Source: Longimycelium tulufanense (GTDB lineage: Bacteria; Actinomycetota; Actinomycetes; Mycobacteriales; Pseudonocardiaceae). Taken from it: DNA of 64,000 nucleotides. Below, in pieces: positions 26,136-34,706 of the stretch. Made by a program: the position numbers and the translations under genes. The DNA lies in contig NZ_BMMK01000018.1 of NCBI RefSeq assembly GCF_014645795.1, positions 1 through 64,000 of the forward strand, written 5' to 3'. The notes below the pieces were generated by a model. It saw only the letters and a program-made list of their open reading frames with translations, searched no databases and was not told the origin of the DNA. Each line of letters begins with the position of its first letter. The stretch's first letter is position 1.

Positions 26136-28694
26136 TCAGGAACGGTCGAACTCGCGGGCCGCCAGCGCCCGCTCCACGCCCGAACGGCCCTCCGTCACCA
26201 GCCGTCGCAGGGCGGGCGGCCGGTCCTGCCCCAGCCACTCGTCCGCCGCGGCCAGCGTCGCCCGGTCCACCGCCCACGCCGGGAACAGGCCCACCACCGT
26301 GGGCTGCGCACGCTCGCTGGAGCGCCGCTCCCACACGCCGGCCACGTCCGCGAAGTACCGCGCGACGTAGGGCGCCAGCAGCCGCTTCTGCGCCGGGTGG
26401 GAGAAACCGCTGATGATGGCGTCGTTGATCGCGTTCGGCAGCTCGTCGTCGTGCACCGCGCGCCGCCACGCCTCCGCCTTGGCCGCCGGTGTCGGCAGCA
26501 GGGCCCGCGCCCGTTCCGCCTGCCGCCGGCCGCTGGCGGTGTTGTCGCGCTCCAGCTCGGCGGTGATCTCGGTGTCGTCGGCGGCGCCGTGGGCGGCGAG
26601 GGCCTGGAGGAGGCGCCAGCGCAGGTCGGTGTCGACGGTGAGACCGGGTAGCGGGGCGGAACCGTCCAGCCAACCCCGGATCGCGGCGAGCTGCTCGGCG
26701 TCCAGCACCGAGCCGGTGAGTGCGTTGACGAAGGCGAGCTGGTGGTCCGAACCGGGTTCGGCGGAGCGGGCCAGCTCCATCACCTTGGTGGTGAACCGGC
26801 GCCACGCCTGCTCGGTGTAGCCCGGGTCGGTGTAGGAGTTCACCGCGGTCTGCGCCTGCAGCAGCAGGCGCTGGACCATGCCGACCTCGGTTTCGGTGGG
26901 GATGCCGCCGAGGACGAGGGTGAGGAAGTCGCGGGCCTTGAGTTCGGCTTCTCGGGTCATCTCCCAGGCGGCGGACCAGCACAGGGACCGGGGCAGCGGT
27001 TCGGCGATGTCGCCGATGTGGTCGATGAGGGTGGCCAGCGAGTCGGGGTCCAGGCGCATCGTGCAGTAGGTGAGGTCGTCGTCGTTGACCAGCACGAGCT
27101 TGCCGCGGTGCACGCCGATGAGGTCGGCAACCTCGGTGCGGTCGCCGCTGACGTCGAGTTCGACGCGGTGGGTGCGTACCAGGTGCCCGGTGTCGTCGGT
27201 GTCGTAGATGCCGACCGCCAGCCGGTGGGTGCGGTGCTCGCCCCTGCCGGGGCGGGCCGGGCCCTGCAGGACGGCGAAGTCGGTGAACCGTCCCTGGGCG
27301 TCGACCGTGAAGCTGGGCCGCAGCAGGTTGAGGCCGGTGGTCTCCAGCCACTGGGCGCTCCAGCCGGACAGATCGCGGCCGGAGGCTTCCTCCAGGGCGG
27401 ACAGCAGGTCTGCCAGGGTGGCGTTGCCCCAGGCGTGCTTGTCGAAGTACAGGCGCAACCCGGCCAGGAAGTTGTCCACCCCGACGTAGGCGACCAGCTG
27501 CTTGAGCACCGCGGCGCCCTTGGCGTAGGTGATGCCGTCGAAGTTGACCTCCACCGCCTGCAGATCGACGATGTCGCAGGCGATCGGGTGGGTGGAGGGC
27601 ATCTGGTCCTGCCGGTAGGCCCACGCCTTCTCGATGGAGGCGAACGTGGTCCAGGCGTGGACGTATTCGGTGGCCTCGGCTTGGGCGAAGACGCTGGCCC
27701 AGGTGGCGAACGACTCGTTCAGCCACAGGTCGTCCCACCAGCGCATGGTGACCAGGTCGCCGAACCACATGTGTGCCATCTCGTGCAGCACGGTCTCCGC
27801 GCGCCGCTCGTACATGTAGCGCGTCACGCGGCTGCGGAAGACGTAGTCCTCCAAGAAGGTCACGCACCCGGCGTTTTCCATGGCGCCGGCGTTGAACTCC
27901 GGTACGAAGCACTGGTCGTACTTGCCGAACGGATACCGCACCCCGAAAGCGCGGTGGAAGAACTCGAAACCCTGCTTGGTCTCGGTGAACAGGCGCTCGG
28001 TGTCCAGGTGCTCGGCGAGTGAGGCCCGGCAGTACAGCCCCAGCGGGATTTCCCCGTCGGCATCGACGTAGCTGTCCCGCCACTCCACATAGGGACCGGC
28101 CACCAACGCCACCAGGTAGGTCGACATCGGCTTGCCGGTGGCGAAGACGTGCCGGCGCGCCGCACCAGCCGGCTCCACCTGCTCCACCGCGGCGTTGGAG
28201 ATCACCTTCCAGTCCGCCGGCGCGGTCACCGACAGCGCGTAGACCGCCTTCAGGTCCGGCTGGTCGAAACAGGCGAACATCCGCTTGGCGTCCGCCGTCT
28301 CGAACTGCGTGTAGAGGTAGACGCCCCCGTCGACGGGGTCGACGAACCGGTGTAGGCCCTCACCGGTGTTGGTGTACCGGCACCGCGCCTCGACCAGGAG
28401 TTCGTTGTGCTCGGCCAGCTTCGGCAGGGGGATCCCGTCCTCCTCGCGGTAGGCGGAGACGTCCAGCTCGACGCCGTTGAGCACCGCCCGGTCCACGCCG
28501 TCGGCCACCAGGTCGATCCACGTCGACGCCCCCGCCCGCCGGGAGCGGAACCGCACCCGGGTCACCGAACGGAACACCACCTCGCCCGGGCGACCCGCAC
28601 CATCGGTGAGATCCAGATCGACGTCATACGACGCCACGTCCAGCAGCTCAGCCCGCTGCTGCGCCTGCTCCCGGGTCAGGTTGGGCGGGGCCAT
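26136..28694 (-). CDS. pepN: Aminopeptidase N, zinc metallopeptidase M1
   Basis: 852 residues from ATG 28694 (MAPPNLTREQAQQ, like mycobacterial PepN). An in-frame GTG two codons upstream has better-spaced GGAGG and may be used. Removes N-terminal residues from peptides in the cytoplasm. Exopeptidase motif GAMEN, zinc motif HEMAH at about residue 303 with the third ligand Glu in LNESFATW, and the C-terminal ERAP1-like helical domain are present. Its position between the Rv2468c- and Rv2466c-like genes matches Rv2467. A strong terminator follows. Confidence 0.95.
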   Translation of the reverse strand: MAPPNLTREQAQQRAELLDVASYDVDLDLTDGAGRPGEVVFRSVTRVRFRSRRAGASTWIDLVADGVDRAVLNGVELDVSAYREEDGIPLPKLAEHNELLVEARCRYTNTGEGLHRFVDPVDGGVYLYTQFETADAKRMFACFDQPDLKAVYALSVTAPADWKVISNAAVEQVEPAGAARRHVFATGKPMSTYLVALVAGPYVEWRDSYVDADGEIPLGLYCRASLAEHLDTERLFTETKQGFEFFHRAFGVRYPFGKYDQCFVPEFNAGAMENAGCVTFLEDYVFRSRVTRYMYERRAETVLHEMAHMWFGDLVTMRWWDDLWLNESFATWASVFAQAEATEYVHAWTTFASIEKAWAYRQDQMPSTHPIACDIVDLQAVEVNFDGITYAKGAAVLKQLVAYVGVDNFLAGLRLYFDKHAWGNATLADLLSALEEASGRDLSGWSAQWLETTGLNLLRPSFTVDAQGRFTDFAVLQGPARPGRGEHRTHRLAVGIYDTDDTGHLVRTHRVELDVSGDRTEVADLIGVHRGKLVLVNDDDLTYCTMRLDPDSLATLIDHIGDIAEPLPRSLCWSAAWEMTREAELKARDFLTLVLGGIPTETEVGMVQRLLLQAQTAVNSYTDPGYTEQAWRRFTTKVMELARSAEPGSDHQLAFVNALTGSVLDAEQLAAIRGWLDGSAPLPGLTVDTDLRWRLLQALAAHGAADDTEITAELERDNTASGRRQAERARALLPTPAAKAEAWRRAVHDDELPNAINDAIISGFSHPAQKRLLAPYVARYFADVAGVWERRSSERAQPTVVGLFPAWAVDRATLAAADEWLGQDRPPALRRLVTEGRSGVERALAAREFDRS

Positions 28695-28881
28695 CTCCAC
28701 CTCGTTCCTCCAGCTCGATTCCTGCTTCCCGCCGAATCCAATCACGTTCGGGGGGATTGCCGCCGGCCAGTTCGGGCGGGAACACCGGCGCGGCTCGTCC
28801 GGTTGAGTGAGGCGAGGGGTACCCCGTTGGTGGCCCCTGCCGTGCGAGTGCAGTGCGAGCGTGCGAGGGAAAGAGGCGCGT

Positions 28882-29523
28882 ATGACGACCGGAGCGAACA
28901 CCGAGCCGAGCACCACCAGGAAGACCCGGGTGGACTTCTGGTTCGACCCCGTCTGCCCGTGGGCGTGGCTCACCTCCCGCTGGATGCTCGAGGTCGAGCG
29001 GGTCCGCGACATCGAGCTGCGGTTCCACGTGATGAGCCTGTCGGTGCTCAACGAGGGGCGGGCCGACCTGTCGGAGGACTACCGCCGGCTGCTGGAGTCG
29101 GGGTGGGGCCCGGTGCGGGTGCTGATCGCCGCGGCCCAGCGGGACGGGGAGGAGGTGCTCGCCCCGCTCTACACGGCCATGGGCACCCGATTCCACAACA
29201 AGGGGGAGCGGGACCGCCCGGCGGTGGTGGCCGCGGCGCTGGCCGAGGTCGGGCTACCCGCCGAGCTGGCCGCGGCCGCCGACTCCACCGAGTACGACGA
29301 GGCGTTGCGGGCCAGCCACCACGCCGGGATGGACCCGGTGGGCATGGACGTGGGCACGCCCGTCATCCACGTCGACGGGATCGCCTTCTTCGGTCCGGTG
29401 CTGTCCCGCATCCCGCGCGGGGAGGAGGCGGGCCGGGTCTTCGACGGTGCCCGGCTGCTCGCCGGCTACCCGCACTTCTTCGAGCTGAAGCGGACCCGGA
29501 CCGAGGACCCGGTCTTCGACTGA
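28882..29523 (+). CDS. Mycothiol-dependent DsbA-family oxidoreductase, Rv2466c (Mrx2)-like
   Basis: 213 residues from ATG 28882, divergent from pepN. Thioredoxin fold with a DsbA helical insert. Nearly every conserved block of Rv2466c is present: [51 protein letters not shown], and [13 protein letters not shown]. The active site is Cys-Pro-Trp-Ala instead of the Cys-Pro-Trp-Cys of Rv2466c, so it would act by a monothiol mechanism with mycothiol. Rv2466c protects against oxidative stress and reduces nitro prodrugs. Whether this variant does is unknown. Confidence 0.88.
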   Translation: MTTGANTEPSTTRKTRVDFWFDPVCPWAWLTSRWMLEVERVRDIELRFHVMSLSVLNEGRADLSEDYRRLLESGWGPVRVLIAAAQRDGEEVLAPLYTAMGTRFHNKGERDRPAVVAAALAEVGLPAELAAAADSTEYDEALRASHHAGMDPVGMDVGTPVIHVDGIAFFGPVLSRIPRGEEAGRVFDGARLLAGYPHFFELKRTRTEDPVFD

Positions 29524-29829
29524 GGTCACCGCGAGCAGGCACCGCTCCTTGTCCCGGCTGGCAGAGCTCGTGGTTGCGGACCGGGTGCGGGTGTTCGCCC
29601 GGGATCGGCCGGTCGCGGTGGCCGGCCCGCTCGAGGTTCTTTCGGCCCGGCGGCGGCCGGGTGCGATCACCAGGTGTACTCCGGGTGAAAGCCGTGCGGC
29701 CGCCGACCGGGTGCTCGCGGGTCGGCGACCGTCCGGCCTCGCTGGATCGGTGGGTGGCTGCCGGGCGGCCGGATGTGACAGGCTCAACGCAGTCTCAGCG
29801 TCGAGTGTTACAAGCCTCTGGGAGGACCC
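29524..29829. other. Intergenic region before aldehyde dehydrogenase
   Basis: 306 bases without a supported gene. The last 15 bases carry GGGAGG for the next gene. No convincing promoter pair or dyad is seen. Confidence 0.3.
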
Positions 29830-31260
29830 ATGGCGGCACCGGTGACCACCCGCACCGACCACCTCATTGCCGGGGAGCGGGTTGCCGGCTCCACCGAGCG
29901 GATCGACGTCGTCAACCCGGCCACCGAGGAGGCCATCGCCGCCGTCCCGGCCGGCACCGCCGCCGAGGCGGGCGCCGCGGTGACGGCCGCGGCCCGCGCG
30001 TTCCCGGCGTGGGCGGCCACGCCGGTCGAGCAGCGCGTCGAGGTGGTCCGGCGGATCGGTGCGGGGCTGCGGGAACGGGCCGACGAGCTGGCCGCCACCA
30101 TCACCGCCGAGGTGGGCGCGCCGATCAGCTTCGCCAGCAAGGTGCAGGTACCGAACCCGATCGGGATCGTCGACGGGGTACTGGCCGAGCTGGAGGCCGG
30201 CTTCGGCAACCCGGAGGAGATCGGCCACTCGCTGGTGGTGCGCGAGCCGGTCGGGGTCGTCGCCGCCATCACCCCGTGGAACTTCCCCCTGCAGCAGACC
30301 GTGGCCAAGGTCGTGCCGGCGCTCGCGGTCGGCTGCACGGTGGTGCTCAAGCCGAGCGAGCTGGCGCCGCTGACCGCCGGCCTGCTCGCCGACATCATCT
30401 CCGCGGCCGGGGTGCCGGCCGGCGTGTTCAACCTGGTGCACGGCACCGGCCCGGTAGTGGGTGAGGCACTGGCGGCGCACCCGAAGGTCGACATGGTGTC
30501 GTTCACCGGCTCGACGCGGGCCGGCCGGCGCGTCTCCGAACTGGGCGCGCAGACCGTGAAGCGGGTCGCGCTGGAACTGGGAGGCAAGTCCGCCAACGTG
30601 ATCCTCGACGACGCCGACCTCACCAAGGCCGTCAAGCTGGGCGTGGCCTACTGCTACATGAACAACGGCGAGTCGTGCTCAGCGTGGACCAGGATGCTCG
30701 TGCCCGCCGACCGGCACGACGAGGCCGTGGAGCTGGCGGCCGCCGCCGCGGCCAAGTACGTGCCGGGCGACCCCGCCGAGCAGTCGACCCGACTCGGCCC
30801 GTTGGTGTCGGCGGCGCAACGGGACCGCGTGGTCGGCTACATCCGCAAGGGTGTCGAGGAGGGCGCGACGCTGGCGTGCGGTGGCCCGGAGGCTCCCGAG
30901 GGCCTCGAGCGCGGCTACTTCGTGCGGCCCACGGTGTTCGGCGCGGTGCGGCCGGAGATGACGATCGCGCAGGAGGAGATTTTCGGTCCGGTGCTGTCGA
31001 TCCTGCCCTACCGGGACACCGACGACGCGGTTGAGATCGCCAACTCGACGATCTACGGCCTCGCCGCCGGCGTCTTCTCGGCGGACTCCGACCGTGCGAT
31101 GGCCGTGGCTCGTCGCCTGCGTGCCGGCACCGTCGACATCAACGCGGCGCCGTTCAACACCAGCGCTCCGTTCGGTGGTTACAAGCAGTCCGGTAACGGA
31201 CGCGAGTTCGGCCGCCACGGCCTGGCCGAGTTCACCGAGCTGAAGGCCATCCAGCGCTGA
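29830..31260 (+). CDS. NAD(P)-dependent aldehyde dehydrogenase family protein
   Basis: 476 residues, ATG with GGGAGG four to five bases upstream. Oxidises an aldehyde to the acid. Typical landmarks are present: [17 protein letters not shown] (cofactor and Asn region), [23 protein letters not shown], general-base E249 in [10 protein letters not shown], nucleophile C283 in [12 protein letters not shown], and the C-terminal [18 protein letters not shown]. Substrate is not evident. Related proteins are annotated as betaine-aldehyde or general aldehyde dehydrogenases. Monocistronic, ending in a strong hairpin. Confidence 0.93.
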   Translation: MAAPVTTRTDHLIAGERVAGSTERIDVVNPATEEAIAAVPAGTAAEAGAAVTAAARAFPAWAATPVEQRVEVVRRIGAGLRERADELAATITAEVGAPISFASKVQVPNPIGIVDGVLAELEAGFGNPEEIGHSLVVREPVGVVAAITPWNFPLQQTVAKVVPALAVGCTVVLKPSELAPLTAGLLADIISAAGVPAGVFNLVHGTGPVVGEALAAHPKVDMVSFTGSTRAGRRVSELGAQTVKRVALELGGKSANVILDDADLTKAVKLGVAYCYMNNGESCSAWTRMLVPADRHDEAVELAAAAAAKYVPGDPAEQSTRLGPLVSAAQRDRVVGYIRKGVEEGATLACGGPEAPEGLERGYFVRPTVFGAVRPEMTIAQEEIFGPVLSILPYRDTDDAVEIANSTIYGLAAGVFSADSDRAMAVARRLRAGTVDINAAPFNTSAPFGGYKQSGNGREFGRHGLAEFTELKAIQR

Positions 31261-31274
31261 GGTACCGGATGTGA

Positions 31275-31308
31275 CCGGGCCCGGTCGGAAGGTTCCGACC
31301 GGGCCCGG
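31275..31308. terminator. Perfect 16-bp hairpin between convergent genes
   Basis: CCGGGCCCGGTCGGAA (31275-31290) pairs with its exact complement (31293-31308). Formally the loop is two bases, so the top pairs probably open. It lies between the 3' ends of the aldehyde dehydrogenase and the secreted-protein genes, acting as a bidirectional terminator. Confidence 0.75.
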
Positions 31309-31342
31309 ATCGTGGGGTGGGGTTTCGTGTTGCCCGCTCAGG

Positions 31343-31978
31343 TCATTCCCTGGTCGCGGGCTGGTGGCCGGCGACGGACTCCGTCACGAGAACGTCGCCG
31401 AGATGCGTCTTCTCACCGGGCTTGAGGTTGCAGTTCAACGTGAAGGTGCCGAGATCCGTGAGGGAGCCGTCCGCCTTCTTCGGCGTGAGCGTGGTGGCGA
31501 AGTTCGGGGTGATGTCGAACCGCGCGACACCGGGGTTGTCGGCGGTCATCGGGGGAACCGCGCCCTTGGCGGGGACGACGAGGCCACCGGTCTCGGGAAC
31601 GGGAGTCCTGGGCACGGTCAGGTCGACCTCGTATTCCCGGGTGACGCCGGCGCCGTCGGTCGCCTTGACACCCGCCGTGCCGGTTCCCTCGACCGTCTTG
31701 GCCTCCAGCTGACGCAGCACGTCGGTGATGGCCTCGTGCACGGTGGCGTCCGCCTCGTAGTCCGCCACGGTGGTGGGCTGGCCCACCACCGCCGTGTCCG
31801 GCATGGTGCCGGAGATCTTCACCGGCAGATCTTGCTTGCCGATCAGGGGAAAGTCGCAGGTGTAGGTGACGGAGAGGGAGACGGGGTCGGCGGTACCGGC
31901 ACCACTCGCGGTCGCCGACGCGCCCAGGAACAGGGCTGCGGCCGCGGCACCCGCGAAGAGGATCCGGAACGTGCGCAT
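31343..31978 (-). CDS. Secreted protein, DUF6801-like
   Basis: 211 residues from ATG 31978 (MRTFRILFAG). Signal peptide about residues 1-27 (FAGAAAAALFLGASATASGAG). The mature part starts with a VSLSVTYTCDFPLIGKQDLPVKISG strand pair and ends in TFTLNCNLKPGEKTHLGDVLV, with two cysteines that may pair. This resembles DUF6801-type exported actinobacterial beta-sandwich proteins. No lipobox or sortase signal is seen. Function unknown, probably extracellular. Confidence 0.72.
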   Translation of the reverse strand: MRTFRILFAGAAAAALFLGASATASGAGTADPVSLSVTYTCDFPLIGKQDLPVKISGTMPDTAVVGQPTTVADYEADATVHEAITDVLRQLEAKTVEGTGTAGVKATDGAGVTREYEVDLTVPRTPVPETGGLVVPAKGAVPPMTADNPGVARFDITPNFATTLTPKKADGSLTDLGTFTLNCNLKPGEKTHLGDVLVTESVAGHQPATRE

Positions 31979-32334
31979 GGTCCATCCTTTCTCGGGCCGG
32001 TGCCCGGGACCGTCCCGGTGCCCGGACCCGATATCTCGGCTACGGGACCGGCCGGCCATCTGCGGTAGGCCGCAAAGAGTCGAACCAGTCCCGCCAGGCG
32101 CAGACGTTCGCATCGTGCTCCGTCAACCCGGCTGGCTGCAGACGCGAGAGGGAATTCCTCCAGACGCCAAACCTGTTGGCGGATAACGGAGGGGCGTTTG
32201 GTGTAGCGCAAAGCCGCCCGCTGTATCGATATCCGGGCAGGGTGGCGGCTAAGCGCCGCTGACTGGATTGCTGGTGGCGGCACTGTCCGGGTCCCGCGTC
32301 GACAGGTCGGGCACGAGGACCTTGCGGTGCTTTG
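31979..32334. other. Intergenic region upstream of the secreted-protein gene
   Basis: 356 bases with no supported gene. Contains a GC-rich dyad around CCGGGACGGTCCCGG (about 32000-32030 region) and AAAGGA upstream of the secreted-protein start. The promoter must lie here but no clear hexamers are identified. Confidence 0.3.
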
Positions 32335-33138
32335 TCAGACAGAGCTGGGGAAAGCTGGTCTTGTGTATTCCTCCGGGTAGGGGGAGCGGTGTAGCGCGTC
32401 CTCCATGGACAGCTCACCCGCGTGTACCGCAGCTACGAGGTCCGCCAGCTGTTTCAGCTCATCCCGTTGGCGGGCAACGAATGCGTTCGCTACTGGGTCG
32501 CCGTGCCCCGGGACCACGAGGCGTGTCCGCATTTCGATCACTGCGTCCAGTGTGGACGGCCATTCGGGCAGCACCGAGTCTGGTCCGATCGACGGCGGTG
32601 CTCCTTGCTCGACGAGATCGCCCGCGAAGACGACTTTGGCGTCGGGCACATGCACGACGATGTCGTTGTCCGTGTGGCCCCGCCCGAGATGGCACAACTC
32701 CACGTGGCGCCCGCCCAGATCCAGCTCGACCTGATGCGGCACGTCGTGGTTCGGCAGGACCAGGGTTGCTGCCGCGAGCCGGTCGGCCGCAACCTCCTTG
32801 CCCTGTTCGCGGTAGCACTCCACCCACTCGGCGCGCTGTTCCTCGGCTGAAGTCTCCACCGCCCGGCGGCATCGAGGATGGGCCCAGACAGCGCATGGCT
32901 GGAATGCCGATGTGCCGAAGAAGTGGTCCCAGTGGGCGTGGGTCACCACCACGCTCCAGGGCAGGGTGGTGAGATGGCGGACCGCCTCGGCCCATGCCGC
33001 GCCGTGGACGTCGTCCGTGCCGGTGTCGACCACCAGGCACCGCTCTTCGCCCACGACCAGACCGAGCGACTGGTCCAGCTCGGCACACCGGCGCACCCAC
33101 ACCCGGTCGTCGACTTCCACCCACCGCCCGGTGTCCAC
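32335..33138 (-). CDS. Metallo-beta-lactamase fold hydrolase
   Basis: 267 residues, GTG start with GGAGGAG upstream. The zinc-site motif THAHWDH is present at about residues 66-72, the second His in HLGRGHTDND near 152, and the later Asp and His ligands in VVFAGDLVEQG and VPGHGDP. Cytoplasmic: no signal peptide, so not a secreted beta-lactamase. The HTDND motif is shared by thiolesterase-like and quorum-quenching members. The substrate is unknown. It is the last gene of a three-gene minus-strand set, beginning 9 bases after the DUF429 stop. Confidence 0.87.
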   Translation of the reverse strand: MDTGRWVEVDDRVWVRRCAELDQSLGLVVGEERCLVVDTGTDDVHGAAWAEAVRHLTTLPWSVVVTHAHWDHFFGTSAFQPCAVWAHPRCRRAVETSAEEQRAEWVECYREQGKEVAADRLAAATLVLPNHDVPHQVELDLGGRHVELCHLGRGHTDNDIVVHVPDAKVVFAGDLVEQGAPPSIGPDSVLPEWPSTLDAVIEMRTRLVVPGHGDPVANAFVARQRDELKQLADLVAAVHAGELSMEDALHRSPYPEEYTRPAFPSSV

Positions 33139-33147
33139 CCGCTCCTC

Positions 33148-33819
33148 CTAGACCACGATGCGCATCCGCAGGCCACGAGGGTCGACCTCGTCGCCGAGCA
33201 CCTCGGCGGTGCCGTCCCGCCAGCGGGCTGCTGACCACGCGGCCGCGAGTGCGTCCACCGCGTCGCCCAAGCCCGGCCCGGGCGGGATGCCGGCGAGTAC
33301 CGTGCCGCTGTCGACAAAGCGCCTCAGCGCCGCGAGGCGTTGCCCGATTCCACGCGTCGTGCGCTTGCCCGCAAACGCCACCGCCGGCGCCATTGCCCGG
33401 AAGCTCGACTCGGGGTGGACCTCGACCACCCGGTCCTGGTCCTGCGGCGACAGGCTGCGTTCCCAGTCGGCGATCTTCGGTACGAGGTTCCATGCCTGCC
33501 GGCTGATCGCCTTGCCCGTGGCGGCCCGAGCCGCCTCGCATGCTTCGGCGTAGCCGGGCTGCCCGAGTACGGCGCGGACCGGAGCCGGGAACACCGAGGA
33601 GCGGGCGGCTCCGAGCCGGCGGGCCGCGAGCAGATCGCACGTTCGCGCGCCCTGCTCGGCGAGACCCATGGGGATGTCCACGCCCACGGCAGCGCAGTCC
33701 GTGGTCACCGCCATTACCTCGGCGGCGGTGGGCAGGACGTGCCAGCGCACATGGCGCGGGCCAGCCACGACGGCGACCACCCAGCCACCGCGCGTCCCAT
33801 CCACACCAGCAACTGTCAT
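33148..33819 (-). CDS. DUF429 family protein (RNase H-like fold)
   Basis: 223 residues. Begins MTVAGVDGTRGGWVVAVV, the DUF429 start, with AAVGVDIPMGLAEQG and the acidic EVHPESSFRAMAP motif further on. These form an RNase H-like acidic cluster, suggesting metal-dependent nuclease or related chemistry. No experimentally established role is known to me. The ATG overlaps the stop of the ComB-like gene by four bases (ATGA), so the two are translated together. Confidence 0.82.
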   Translation of the reverse strand: MTVAGVDGTRGGWVVAVVAGPRHVRWHVLPTAAEVMAVTTDCAAVGVDIPMGLAEQGARTCDLLAARRLGAARSSVFPAPVRAVLGQPGYAEACEAARAATGKAISRQAWNLVPKIADWERSLSPQDQDRVVEVHPESSFRAMAPAVAFAGKRTTRGIGQRLAALRRFVDSGTVLAGIPPGPGLGDAVDALAAAWSAARWRDGTAEVLGDEVDPRGLRMRIVV

Positions 33820-34547
33820 CGTGCCTCGAACACCCCATCGACAAGCATCGGCACCGTCCGGCTGCTGTCCAGCTGTGCCGCCAGCACGGCGTCATCGGCG
33901 AAACCGGCCTGCACCACCTCACGCCCGGACGAGCAGTTGGCGATGAGCTCGGTGAGTCGAGGCCGCGCCGCGGCAAGGGCTTCCGCGGCCAGCTCCGCCT
34001 CGGGCGACAGCGTCGTTCCAGCGTCGGCGAGGGCGGCGACCACCGCCCCGGCGCCGAGAAAATCCTCCACCGCCGGCCGCAGTCCCTCCCGATGCCCGGC
34101 TCCCCACCGTTCCCCGGCCGGGATGACCCCGATCGGATGACCCCCGGCGATCCCCGTCGCCGCGGCACCGACAGCGCCCGCATTGCGGAGGCAGCCCGCG
34201 AGGACGACTGCGTCGGTCTCGGCTGCCGCTGCCGACAACGTGGCCCCATTGGGGGAGGGCACCGCCAACATCGCCCGGTTCGGCAAGTCAGGCAACCGGG
34301 AGGGGCGGGCGGGCCACCCGTTCTCGGCGACGCCGAGAACCGCTTTGCGCTGGTGGGCCTCGCCACGAGCGCGTTCGTCACGCCATCGCAGCGGCAGCAC
34401 CTTGCTACCGCGCGCCACCACGAGGTCCACAGTCGTGCTGAAAGTCAGCACATCGACCACAACCAAGACGCCACAGGAACGGCCGAGAACCTCGACGCCC
34501 TCCCGCCCCCACTCCAGCCGCACGTCGTACCCGGCCTGATCGCTCAT
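33816..34547 (-). CDS. 2-phosphosulfolactate phosphatase (ComB) family protein
   Basis: 243 residues from ATG 34547. The ComB signature is visible in VVVDVLTFSTTVDLVVARG, VPSPNGATLS, VLAGCLRNAGAV, IGVIPAGERW and RPAVEDFLGAGAVV. In methanogens ComB dephosphorylates 2-phosphosulfolactate in coenzyme M synthesis. Many bacteria without that pathway carry the family, and no comA or comC is in the window, so the real substrate is uncertain. First gene of the three-gene operon with DUF429 and the MBL hydrolase. Confidence 0.85.
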   Translation of the reverse strand: MSDQAGYDVRLEWGREGVEVLGRSCGVLVVVDVLTFSTTVDLVVARGSKVLPLRWRDERARGEAHQRKAVLGVAENGWPARPSRLPDLPNRAMLAVPSPNGATLSAAAAETDAVVLAGCLRNAGAVGAAATGIAGGHPIGVIPAGERWGAGHREGLRPAVEDFLGAGAVVAALADAGTTLSPEAELAAEALAAARPRLTELIANCSSGREVVQAGFADDAVLAAQLDSSRTVPMLVDGVFEAR

Positions 34548-34652
34548 CCGGCCGATGCTGCCCGGGCGTACCGCGACCCACCACTCGATTTCCCCGCCCA
34601 CTGTGGGGGGACTGAGCCAGAGCGAGGAGAACAACTCACCCCAGCACGCAAA

Positions 34653-34684
34653 GCGGCCCGCGTACTGGGAAGCACGCGGGCCGC
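34653..34684 (-). terminator. Hairpin downstream of aceE
   Basis: GCGGCCCGCGT (34653-34663) and ACGCGGGCCGC (34674-34684), 11-bp perfect stem with a 10-nt loop, 23 bases after the aceE stop. In the direction of transcription it is followed by TTTGCG. Confidence 0.65.
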
Positions 34685-34706
34685 CTCCATGCCTTACGGC
34701 GACTGG

